Assembly: GCA_037176885.1 (NCBI GenBank)
Contig: JAWWNJ010000024.1
Location: 1,426,001 to 1,490,000 of the forward strand
Length of the DNA stretch: 64,000 nt
Reading direction: 5' to 3'
From: Favolaschia claudopus
Taxonomy: Eukaryota; Basidiomycota; Agaricomycetes; Agaricales; Mycenaceae
The translations under genes and the position numbers were made by a program. Every line of letters starts with the position of its first letter. The first letter of the stretch is position 1. Under the pieces are notes generated by a model, which saw nothing but the letters and a program-made list of their open reading frames with translations, did no database searches and had not been told where the DNA came from. Below are positions 1-11,256 of the stretch, piece by piece.

Positions 1-1300
1 AGGTGCCAGCTCACATCAGATGTTTCATGCGTGACTGATGTAACGAGGATGATCGACAGGGCGGGGGAAACGACCCTGGAATGGCGGAAGATGGGGAAAG
101 TGAGGAATTGAGGTTCTGAGGGTTGGCGTAGTCGTAGCGCGTTGGAACTTCACCCAGAGCCAGATAGTAGAAAACAACTAAAAAGGAGAAAAACTTTCAG
201 TCTGAGGTGTGAGCGGAAGGACGGGAAATAAGCGAGAGATGCGAAAACACACTGAAATTCATATCACAATCCTCCGCGCTCCAATCACCCAAGATTTTCC
301 GCCGACGCCGCTCAGTATCCAAGAGACAGATATCAATCACACTTAACGTGATGGCAGAAGCTCCGTGGCCACAGGAGTCCGATTTTTCAAAAATGCGCGG
401 AAGTGTCGTATTTACTGTTTCCGTGTTCCCAGTGCCCAAATGGGGCCACATAGCCATAGGTTACACTCCGAGGTACGTTGGGTTTGTTGCCGGAGTGTGC
501 CGAGAGCGTTGGTGCAGCGGAGCGCAAAACGAACATGAGTGTTGGAAGTAAGAGGTGAGTTTTCTCCTTTCGGAACTCGTAGGAGTTGAAAACTCGCCTT
601 AGAAGGAAATTTTGTTCCGCAAAGCCGAAAGTCGAACATGGGCCACGTTTTTAGTTCCCACGGTCACCAAAATCAACACTCCCTCTGCTCTCCCTCTTCT
701 TTCATCATCTGCCAGCACACTTGAACTTACGCAAGGCGGGCGGGTCACCGCTGCCGACGACGCGCGTCGCCGGCGATTTCTTTTCCCGTTTCTCATGGGT
801 TGACGTCGGTTAGCGAAACAAACCAGTGCGCTTGCAGGCACGGATCTCGGTATCTAACGTGATCTTGTGCGCGCCCATACGACCAAAGCCCGGTGTCTTG
901 CAGAGTTCTATTGATTGCCTGCAAGGCAGTGCGGAATTCTCAAGGCTCAGCAACCTTTAACCGACTTCGCGCTTGGCAGCCCTCAATTTTCGTGGTCTTG
1001 AGCTCCTCGTCCTATGCTGCCTGGCTGGAAAGCGCGCTGTGTACCTGGTCAATTCTTTTTGAGCAGTATTTGTATTCAAACTCTCTGCAAGTTCCCCGCT
1101 TTTTTAAATCTCGGCTGTGAGTCTCGCTGAAAACTTACGTTGAAGTAATCAAGAAGTAATAAATTGATGCATTGAATTCAGGTGCTGCCGATTCTACCGG
1201 CAGAATGGCCTTTGGGATTCGCGCTGAGCAACGCGACACGCGGTCATGTGTCCGCGTTGTTGAGGTTTTGATTTTACGGAAGCGAGTCTGAGATTCGAGT
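1..1300. other. Right part of a central region between divergent module arrays (copy A)
   Basis: This is the left-most and most incomplete copy of the central region also seen at about 15.3-17.1 kb and 29.7-31.5 kb. Two short landmarks are shared with copy B: a segment near 241-262 resembles 15811-15832 (GAAACGCACAGAAATTC type), and CCGAAAGTCGAACAT near 625-640 recurs near 16194-16210. Its minus-strand array would lie left of the window. Several short open frames occur on both strands, but none is conserved between the copies and none resembles a known protein, so no gene is called. Confidence 0.4.
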
Positions 1301-3110
1301 TTGAAGTGTACGTACACCGTTGTCTTGTCCCTTACTACCATCTCTCTCCTTCCCCCACTTTGTTCCCCGTCCCTTCTCCTCCCCTCTTCTCCCTTCTCGT
1401 GCTCTCCCTTCTCCCTCCCCTCTTCGTCCCACCACCAGCCGTTTCAAGTCCAAGACATATGTACAGCGAGGCGTCCCTTCGGTGTCTCAGAATTGCAAAA
1501 TCTGACGACTTTTTCAGCTTTTTGCGCCCGGGATTTGGCCGCCGGCAGGCTAACCTTGCCCTCCAACTCACATAGGCACGTCAACCTCACCACTCCGCGA
1601 GCCTTGTCACTGCGCGCGCGCCGCAAAGCGGCGCGTAGCTTTGCTTTGAGTATATAGATTTTCTCCCCGCGAGCAGCAAGGTGCGTATCCCTTGCTTCTT
1701 TTTACGCTCATTTTGACTTCATTTTCAGCCCATTTGCACCCGGGATTTTGCCACCGGCAGGCAATAACCGCCGTCCAGACCTCAAGCAGCGGGTTTTCCC
1801 CTTACCTCACGAGCTCTGCGGCTCGTCGAGGACGCGCGGCGCAGCCGCGCGTAGCTTAGACTATATATAATTGCTTCCCGCGAGCGATAGCTCGAGGTGC
1901 GTTTCCGTTGCTTCTTTTTATGCTCATGTTGATGATTTTTTGACTCTAGAGCTTTTTTACCCGGGATTTTGCCGCCGGCAGGCAAAAGCCGTCCTCCATA
2001 CTCAAACCAGCGGGTTGTAACCTTACCTCACGAGCCGTTCAGCTCGTCGAAGACGCGCCGCGCAGCGGCGCGCATACCTTTGACTATATAGAATTGTTTC
2101 CCGCGAGAGGGGTTTCAGGTGCGTATCTCTTTTCTCTCTTTATGCTCTTTCTGACGAATTTTCACCACCTTTGCACCCGGGAATTTGCCGCCGGCAGGCA
2201 AAAACCTCTCCTCCAAACTCAAAGTGACGTCTCTCGCTCCGACGGCGCGAGATGGGTTGCTTATCATCACCGCCGCGCCGCGAAGCGGCGCATTACTTTC
2301 AGTACATAGAAGCAATTCCGGCGAGCGGGATCCCAGGTGAGTCTCTTGCATAGTCTTCTTACACAATTCGTTCCATACGGGTTTCTTTTCTCTAGCTCTC
2401 GCACCTCAAATCTCACCCAGTCGAATTCCCGACATTATCGGAAATTCGATTTTTCGCCGTCCGGCGAGGGAAGCTTGCGACCAGGCGAACCTACGGGTGA
2501 TTTTCAATTCGTTTTTGAATCCAACACAATGTTCACCTTGATTTCAGCTCCCCGCGAGCCCCCTCGTTCCGTTTCTCATCAAAGTCCAAGATCAAAATCA
2601 AAAATTCGATTTTTCGGCATCCGCCGAGCGCCGAGTCTGTACGGGTACGCATCCAGGTAAGCAAATTGAGTCGTTCAATTCATTTCCTACGTTCACTTAC
2701 CTCAAAGTTTCGGTTTCAATTTCGATTTTTCGAGTTCCCGTGAACTTGGACTTCAACATTAACGGGGTTCAGGTATGTCTTGCCATTCAATCCCTACAAT
2801 CCCAAACTGACTCTTTGAATTCCAGCTGGCCTGAGGTCGTCTTGTGGGCGTGCAACTTGCGCAAATTAGATGGATTCCAAAAATTTCGGTATGTTCACAG
2901 GTTGAATTTTACTGACTTCGTTGATTTCTGCAGGCCGCCACACTTCAAACCAGATTAACTGGCTTATTTCAAGTGAGTTTTGACTTCGTTCAATTCGTTC
3001 AAAGGGTGTTTCTGACTTGGTTTGATTTCTAGACTTAGCGCAATTACACTTCAAGTTCACAATCTCAACTTTCCTTCAAAACAGCCGGCTTGGTGGATTT
3101 TCGCGCCACA
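1300..3110 (+). repeat. Plus-strand array of exon-like hairpin modules, copy A
   Basis: A pyrimidine-rich leader (1320-1440) is followed by about ten exon-like modules separated by intron-like spacers. Four modules of about 150-160 nt are clear, with donors near 1681, 1897, 2119 and 2337. Each starts with a hairpin GGCC or TTTTGCC / GGC (1535-1553, 1745-1764, 1967-1987, 2184-2202). It continues with a very GC-rich hairpin closed by a three-base AAA, GCA or GAA loop (1616-1634, 1832-1852, 2054-2072, 2275-2291) and ends in a CCCGCGAG-type element before GTGCGT or GTGAGT. The arm GCGCCGC of most modules is GCGCGGC in the second, with the partner arm changed to match. From 2340 the modules become shorter and less GC-rich. 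Modules contain stop codons in the usable frames. Most likely non-coding. Confidence 0.6.
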
Positions 3111-3269
3111 AACAGGTAAGACGCGTCGAATTGACTTGGAAATAGATTTCTACACTATCTACAAGTATTTGTAAGGACTTTGACGCGTCGAAACGCGCTA
3201 ATTAACGCGTCTCGACGCGTCTTTCAGCTCTAACTTGTATTTCTAGCACTTACCTACCTTACGTCTTCA

Positions 3270-3575
3270 CTTTGTACTGTATTTGCTCGAAAAAATGAAT
3301 ATATTCACTCCACACTGCCTGAAACACAACTGTACAGTGGATTCCCGTAACCCAGCCAAAACCCCCAGCAAAACGGCATCCTGAAGGTCCAAAAACCCAA
3401 TTTTTCTCCCCGGGAATATCAAAGAATAAACAGGTCCATACCTGAGAGAGGTCCGTGCACGACCCAAAACCTATAAGTCTGGGGCTTGCGAGTCGCTTGC
3501 GACCTTGGTCGCGCGGCGAGCTTAGTTGCGAGGTGAGCGCAGTGGTGTTTGGGAATTTCCTTTTTGGGACAAAGA
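3270..3575 (+). repeat. Conserved tail of the plus array with alternating palindromes, copy A
   Basis: The segment is shared in order with 18800-19110 and 33420-33750. It ends in overlapping inverted repeats (near 3488-3520: GTCGC TT GCGAC, then GCGACC TT GGTCGC) followed by a GGAATTTCCTTTTTGGGA-like motif. After about 3575 the sequence becomes unique to this copy and runs into the 3' part of the minus-strand gene at 3693-4458. The two other tails abut different sequences, so this is a repeat boundary. Confidence 0.55.
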
Positions 3576-3692
3576 TCTGTCAAGCATTAATGTCTCTGAC
3601 TCTGGACCCTCTCGTACTCACCTTGCAAGAAGAGAGTTCGCATACACTGCTCGAGATCAGCTGAGAAGATACTTTGATACCGAGTTGAACAC

Positions 3693-4458
3693 TCACGCCG
3701 GGAGGAGACAACAAAGACGGCGAGCCAGATCACTTTGCCAAAATGAGATAGCATCAGAATAGTGGATTAGTGAGAAGACCCTTGAGAGAACACTACTGAC
3801 CACATATGGTGCTCTTCCCTGACTTTGTTGTTCCATTGCGTGCACTCTTCCGAAGGTATGTCTCTGCCGAATCTGGTTAGGTGGGAATCATTATTGGGAG
3901 GGTTTACTACGTACGTATTCCGCACTCCCTTTATCAGGGTGGAGCATGAGGTAGGTGCAATACTCGACATAAACGTCGGCAAAGGAGTGATAACTCCCGG
4001 AAGACAAGAGCTGGTCGGCCCTTTTCTTGTGCCGTTCAGCAAATGCAGCAAGTATTTCAGAATCTGATAAAACGCCCGAATTGTGATGCTGGAAAAATTA
4101 GATTACTTTGGAATCAGAGGATAGGGGATGATAGATACGTACGACCGACAATGGTGTTCCCCCGTTTGCTTGCTCGAGTGTATACACTCGGCGGGATATG
4201 GTAATCTGTTCTCAAATCAGCTAATGATTTGGGAGCCTCAGCTCTGAGGATGGTATGGACACTCACATATTCCCGTTCATCTCTGTCGGGATGCACCATG
4301 AGATATCGACAGTATTCGAGGTACACGTCGGCGTTGTTGGAGGGATTGCGACTTCCGTAGTCCATGAGACGTTCCGCATTGGTTTTATGGGTGCCCGCGA
4401 TATCTCGAAGCGCATCCTTGAGCTCCTCAGGTAGCCGTGAAAGGTACATCTGGTTCAT
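3693..4458 (-). CDS. Unrecognised protein with an internal two-fold repeat
   Basis: I do not recognise this family. A minus-strand model with exons 4267-4458, 4143-4205, 3915-4088 and 3693-3872 is in frame throughout (202 residues) and uses good donors (GTGAGT, GTACGT, GTACGT) and acceptors. The product is a tandem duplication. Residues 1-85 include NADVYLEYCRYLMVHPDRDE and residues 86-167 include FADVYVEYCTYLMLHPDKG; each is followed by EYI and a Gln-rich helix (RRVYTLEQANGG and RVHAMEQQSQGR). Matching exon boundaries in both halves point to duplication of an exon pair. No signal peptide or membrane segment is seen. The 3' end is uncertain: a further GTCAGT donor at 3800 could extend the gene towards the array tail, which may have cut it off. 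It is absent from the other two gene-block copies, although its upstream region survives at 19287. Confidence 0.5.
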
Positions 4459-4509
4459 GCTTGTAGAATCTGCGGCGCTGTTGTTTCAACTAACGACCAA
4501 TGCTACTTG

Positions 4510-5480
4510 TAGTCGTAAATTTGCTATCTGGAGTCGCCGAAAAGCAGAGGAGGGGAGGTTGAGTTATCATTCGAGAACATAATCGCAGCTAGATATACCC
4601 CACAAAATTACGGAATAATTTTTAGGTTTGGGTCAGTCCAATACAATTTATCTCTGTGTCACCTCAGGTTGAAAACCATTCATGAGGTCAGCGGCGGGGC
4701 GGAACCACAGCCTTGACAGCTGAAAGTCAATTAAGAAGTTTCCCATGGCCACCATTTCAAGGCCAGACAGCAAGAATGCAGTTCCAAATTGGTTCCGACG
4801 GTGTCGGGATGAGGAGGGAACTTGAAGCCGCCATACCGACACAGTACCGACAAGCAAAAATTTGGGCAATGCAGTTCCCAGGCGACTATGTAGTTCCTTC
4901 CAAAGACGAAATATGGTTAGACTGGCGGGGAAAAAAAAAGAAAACATATTGCTGGGCGGAGACAACACCAGAATCGATCGAGAAGTCAAGCCTCTACAGA
5001 AAAGCAGGCAGGATGCAAGCGTCGGCCTTGTCGTATCCCCATGAGCTTCGTCTTCCATATCTCAACTGAGAAGGAAATACAATATCCTTTGGTGTCGGGA
5101 CAATCCAAAAAATTGACGACCTTCTTTGGCGCCTAGGACAAGATCAAGAAGGGAGATGCGACGATAAATTGGAACTGTTCTTCGATGAGGAAAGAAAATC
5201 TTGCGTGCATCGAGCCTCGGCATCTTCGGGACCGGTGAACACCGACGTCCGACGAAGAGAGAGAAACCCCAGTCAGAAGCCGCCGCATCAGAAAACAGAC
5301 CTAGAGAGATTGCGGGGCGTCAGAAGATGAGAATAAGGCCGATAGTGCGCGCCTGTTTGGGCGTCTCTGTCAAGTGTTTGGCACAGTAGCTGTAGAACTG
5401 CCCTCGCGCATGCAGCACTGGCACTCAGGCTATGTCGCCAGGTCATGACAGGCAGCATGAACGTGTCAACGTGAACGGAC
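4510..5480. repeat. Gene-block repeat segment without a convincing gene (copy 1)
   Basis: This stretch is repeated at 19287-20250 with high similarity. Open frames exist on both strands (plus 4713-5069, minus 4648-5058), but the second copy differs by indels that are not multiples of three, so neither frame survives. It is probably regulatory or decayed sequence lying upstream of the minus gene at 3693-4458. Confidence 0.45.
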
Positions 5481-5714
5481 GGAGGCTCTGCCGCTCAACG
5501 GCTCTAGTTTCGATGTAGCAGAAAGAAGCCTTGTTTCATAATTATGGGATAAACAAGAGCCAAAAAGACACGAGAAGAGCTGCAAGCAGACTGAATGAAA
5601 GTTCAGGAAGAGGTTGAATGTCACGCTTGTCACATCACTGCCCGCCGGCTCATCTCGGGACGGATCACCTCTTCTGCTCTCCGGGCCTTTACGACCTCTT
5701 GATCTTGGATTAAT

Positions 5715-6425
5715 CTACTGGGGAACCCGGTTTCTCGAGAAACCCCTGCCGTAATTTCGAAAGTTATTCAGAAGCCGGGTTTCTCGAGGAACCCCGCCCC
5801 CGGAACTGATGCTATCCAAACGGCCGAGTTCCCGGCACGGATTTCCTCCGCCCAAAACAAGCCCACAGTGGTTGGAGATACAAGCAAGCAGTTGAGAACT
5901 ACCTTCTTGTTCAGTTCCTGGATATTTTTATACGTCTGAAAGTACGAGACTGAGATATTGAATGGAACTACTGTGTGCGCCGGCCGTAATGCCGAAATTG
6001 CCCTTTCGAGCAGCCTCGTTGGATTTAGCAAAGAATAATCTCAAGAACTCTGATTAAGGGTCATGGGAGAGTAATCAAAGGACCCAATCTCAACACGCAG
6101 CTGTAGTTTGAAGCTCAGCATACACCACTGTCGTTGCGCTCTTACCGAGGGTAATCGGATCAGCATCAAATGTGCGGCAATGTACGGCAAGCCCAGTTAA
6201 CCCTTGCAAGACCCTCCTTAACGCTCGTATGCACTAGAATTTCATTTCAGTATGTGTCTGAGCTTCTATTGAACCTCTTTATCTACAAAATGTTGACAAA
6301 ATGTCCTCCAACCAGCCTCAGTTTGCCGGTACGGCAAAATGGGGTTTCTTATTAGGATTGTCCGCGGGTTTCCCAGAAATTTCCTTATATGGGAGGGTTT
6401 CTCGAGAAACCGGGTTTCCCAATAG
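5715..6425. mobile_element. MITE-like element, 711 bp, with terminal inverted repeats
   Basis: The left end CTACTGGGGAACCCGG and the right end, read on the other strand, CTATTGGGAAACCCGG form inverted repeats that continue through GTTTCTCGAGAAACCC, about 31 bp in all. Another copy of the GGGTTTCTCGAGGAACC core lies just inside the left end (5777-5797). The flanks ATTAAT and ATTCAT could be a 6-bp target duplication with one mismatch. The element is missing at the equivalent place in the second gene block (near 20450), which dates the insertion after the duplication or shows loss there. No transposase is encoded; the 87-residue minus frame inside has no recognisable content. It is a non-autonomous DNA transposon, superfamily undetermined. 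Confidence 0.75.
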
Positions 6426-6796
6426 ATTCATCCCTTGATCTTTGCTCTCGAATACAATGTCGACGTTCTCAGAGCCTTTCCAGTCTGATGATATGTCACA
6501 TATCAATGCCGGTTCAGCTGTGATTTGGACTCCGTTCGAAATTCTGGCTCGGCTTCTTCAAGTTCTTGATTCTTGTTTGAAGAAAAGAGCAATTCTTTGC
6601 TTGAAGTTGCCAGCTTAAACGGCGTCCTACGGACTGGCTTGGAGCACAGATGCAATACCATCTCAGAAATTCTTGACAACGGTTCATAGGCGCACTCGTT
6701 TTCTGTGCATCGAGACAATTACAGTATTCGGGCGAACCAGTCTGCCTGTCGCACAAAATTGGCCTCGTCGCCTCATGGTATCCTCCTTGCAATGGC

Positions 6797-8324
6797 ATGC
6801 AGTCTCCAGAAGATATTTCAACTCCTCGTTTGTTCTCTTGCTGTACACCCCATCGCCCCCCTACTCGTACTCTTGTTCTCGCAATGCGGATGTTGAACCA
6901 GCGCGTCAGAACGCCTATCGCTCAACGAGTATTATCGCTCGCAGTGATACCTGTCGTACAGGTGAGCAAGCATACGGTGTCGCATATATATTCCTGATCT
7001 TTTTCAGCGCGTGTGTTACCACAAGGCAGTCTTTCGCCAGCTTGTACAGGACATTCGCGAACTCATTCATGTGGTTCTCGAGTCTCAAACTTCGCAGACA
7101 ACTGATACGCTGCGAGGCTTGGACAGGCTTGTTTCGTACGTTCGTCGAGTATATCGTCTTTACTGTGACTCGCTGATCAACTCTCTCTGTTCAGGTTGTT
7201 GCTGGAGCTGAACAAGCTTGCTTCGGAGAGTCTCTTGCAGAGTTTATTCCGTGAAATCTTCTCGGATGTGCCGATCAGTTTGAAAATCAGAGAGTTACAA
7301 GTCCAAATTCGACAGTCACTCGAGATGTTCACAGCTAAGGTACAACTGCTTCCCCCTGCGAATTTATTTTCAGGCTAATCAATTTAGGCTCGGACTCAAT
7401 CTGACGTACAGCAAAAAGCAGACAAAATACTGAAGCGAATGGCTCAGATCGAATCTGACGGTAGTCGGCAGTGCAAAGACCCTTTGACTAGTGATTCTCT
7501 ATGCGCTATTCAGCGATCTGCCCCCGCCACGGCCCCATCGGATCCTGTACCTCTTCCGCCAACATATACCGCATCCGTCAACGTAAGAATCCACAATTCA
7601 GATTCGCGCTTTTCTGTCTAATATTGATCAGGATGCACCTGGTTTAACTCAAATCGACTACAGCGACCCCTCTTTCGATCCTCTGCTCCTCCATATACTA
7701 GGCATATCTGCAGTCTTCCACGACCCACCTTCGGTGCTCCAGATTTCCCGCCTTATAGCAATGGATTGGAAGCAAGTAGCAGCCACACTAGAGCCTGTAT
7801 TCTCTCATTTTGAAGAGACTAGTACAAGCATTACATACTCCTCAAACGTCAAATTTCCCCAGTCTTTCGAAGAATCGATACTGACCCAGATCGACATTGC
7901 TAAGTACCATGCATTGGTCGCTCAATGGTGCTTGATTGGCAATACTCCAGACGCACGGTGCGTAGGTCTATCATGTTCGGAACGAATATCAATTTCGAAA
8001 GCAGGGATATTTTCTATGCCTGCGATTACTGGGATTACCACGTTTGCACGGCAGAGCCATCAGTGGAGCTTTTCGATGCGCTCAGAAATTCCCGGAGACC
8101 CCTAGATCTTACGTCGCGCGGAAAGCTCCCCGGTCTCGTGAATTGGTTGGAAGAGGTCTGTGCTGAATCCCCCCTCAACGCATTCTGTTTCTGATTCCCT
8201 TCAACTTTGTTAGAATGGCGCAGAACAGGCCGCCGACTTGATAGCATTATACAAAGATGAGAGCAATAAACCGCCTCAGGAAGTTCAAATAATGGGTGGA
8301 ATGTTGACAATGGTACTGCCATGA
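6797..8324 (+). CDS. NLR-derived protein without an NTPase domain (copy 1)
   Basis: Seven exons (6797-6961, 7008-7135, 7195-7339, 7388-7582, 7632-7957, 8005-8155, 8214-8324) join in frame to 406 residues. Residues about 55-145 are Leu-rich helices with the look of the four-helix N-terminal adaptor domains (MLKL/HeLo-like) of agaric NLR and cell-death proteins. From about 215 the protein follows the region that lies after the NACHT NTPase in those NLRs: ILGISAVFHDPPSV, then a winged-helix-like part, then FYACDYWDYHV. No Walker A or B motif is present. Known: such NLRs act in fungal non-self recognition. Inference: this is a helper or regulator, or an NLR remnant that lost its NTPase. The last donor (GTCTGT) is weak. 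It is convergent with the hydrolase gene, with a 44-bp gap. Confidence 0.6.
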
Positions 8325-8368
8325 GATAATACATGCTTAATGCTTGGTGTGGTCCTTCTAGAATTTAA

Positions 8369-9247
8369 TCACGCAAACACCTTCTCCAAAAACCTCAGCA
8401 TCAGACCTGCAATTTCCGCTGTCTCCGTCTCCCCCGCGAAATGCCCTGCATCCAGAAACACAACTTCTGCCTTCGGCAAATCTCGCTTGTAAGCCTCCGC
8501 CCCAGGTGGAATGAAGAACGGGTCGTGCTTCCCCCACACAGCCAGCAGCGGTACCTGGCTCTTCCGGAAGTATTCTTGGAACTGTGGATACAAAGCCACG
8601 TTGTTCTGGTAATCATACAGCAAATCGAGCTGGATGTCGAGGTTGCCAGGCCGCTGGAGAAGCGCCCAGTCGAGTGTGTACGATTCCGGCGCGATGACCT
8701 CGGGATCGCGCGTACCATGTGTATACTGCCATTTGGTTGCTTCGAATGTGACGACGCCGTCGTTGACGATCTTTCTGTCCTCCACGGAACCAGTCTCCCA
8801 ATATTTACGGATTGGCGCCCATCCTGCGCCAAGGCCGTCCTCGTAGGCGTTGCCATTTTGCGAGATGATCGCGGTAATGGCTTCAGGGCGTTGGAGAGCG
8901 AGGCGTAGGGCGACGGGCGCGCCATAGTCAAAGATGTACACGGCAAACGATTTAATGGAAAGGGCGTCGAGGAAAGCGCCGATGGTGGTAGCCAGAGAGG
9001 CGAAGGTGTAGGTGTAATCTCGTTCCGCTGGAACGGTGGTAAACCCGAATCCGGGGAGGTCTGGCGCAATGACACGGTAATGTTTCGAGAGGAGGGGGAT
9101 AAGATTGCGATATTGGTGGGAGGATGTGGGGTAACCGTGTAGGAGGAGGACGGTTGGGGCTGAAGAATTATTTTCAGGGGACGCAGTGCGATAGAACACT
9201 GAGATGCCTGAGTCAACTACAACACGTTTAACCTCTGTGGCAGACAT
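8369..9247 (-). CDS. Alpha/beta-hydrolase, epoxide hydrolase / haloalkane dehalogenase-like (copy 1)
   Basis: An intronless 292-residue frame starts at the ATG giving MSATEVKR; a longer in-frame upstream extension to 9550 was not used because it is low-complexity and the domain begins here. HGYP (37-40) is the oxyanion-hole motif. Asp107 in YIFDYGAP sits at the nucleophile elbow, Asp242 in VWGKHDPFF is the acid and His269 in DAGHFAGE is the base. An Asp nucleophile is typical of soluble epoxide hydrolases and haloalkane dehalogenases rather than esterases. No signal peptide, so probably cytosolic; the substrate cannot be read from sequence. It lies head-behind LYS1 on the same strand (404 bp apart) and the pair is duplicated together. 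Identity with copy 2 is very high. Confidence 0.85.
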   Translation of the reverse strand: MSATEVKRVVVDSGISVFYRTASPENNSSAPTVLLLHGYPTSSHQYRNLIPLLSKHYRVIAPDLPGFGFTTVPAERDYTYTFASLATTIGAFLDALSIKSFAVYIFDYGAPVALRLALQRPEAITAIISQNGNAYEDGLGAGWAPIRKYWETGSVEDRKIVNDGVVTFEATKWQYTHGTRDPEVIAPESYTLDWALLQRPGNLDIQLDLLYDYQNNVALYPQFQEYFRKSQVPLLAVWGKHDPFFIPPGAEAYKRDLPKAEVVFLDAGHFAGETETAEIAGLMLRFLEKVFA

Positions 9248-9651
9248 GACTTGGGGTTTCGATGGCTTCTCGGTGCCCGATTCTTCGCGATGATTTATAT
9301 AGATTCTCGGGATCCGCAGCCTTGGCGACGGGAATTGGTAAGAACTCGGCCTTTGACTCGGGCTGATATTGCCGTGTTCGGCCTTGGCAAGATTTTCCCA
9401 AGTAAACGATGAAATGGTTCTGAGTCGACGAAAGAATGAGAGGGTAAGTGAATATAAATAATCGCTCGGAAGAAACGATACCGCTCTGGATTTTTTTAGA
9501 TGAGGAGGAAGAACGTTCGCCTTCGTGATACGGTTGAAGGTCCCGTTCAATTCTGGTCAAACACGGGTTCGGAAAGCAGATGAGTGCGGATTCCAGAGAA
9601 AATCATCCAATATATTTGTTAGCTACCGATTCGACCTTTTGCGCCACGAAA

Positions 9652-10917
<1,266 letters not shown>

Positions 10918-11256
10918 TCTGAGGTGAGAGTACTGACTGAAATGGGTTGGGGGAAATTCAAAGGAAATTTGATTTGACTCACAGTGAGTCATGCGACGAT
11001 GACGATGTCCTATGTTCTCAAGTTCACGGCCCTAAAGCTGTACAGTGACCGCTCTTCCTTCCCTCCTTTCGATATACCCTGAGGCATCAACTGTTTCAAC
11101 CTCAGCCTAAGTTGCTGCAGCAATCTGAGGAACGCAGGCTATATGCAGCAGTTGCAATTGATTCAAGTGCGTACTCATGAGTGGCATAGTCCCTCGTTTT
11201 CCTAGTCGTCCGATGAGGCGTCGTTTGACATACCCTTCGCGTCGTTCTAGTCTGCG

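Noticed and set aside
1301..1657. 118-residue plus-strand frame at the start of array A
   Set aside because: It runs through a pyrimidine-rich leader and an intron-like spacer, and the equivalent frames in copies B and C do not match.
8401..9216. 271-residue minus-strand frame overlapping the hydrolase
   Set aside because: Shadow frame of the hydrolase with no domain; the hydrolase frame has the full catalytic set.
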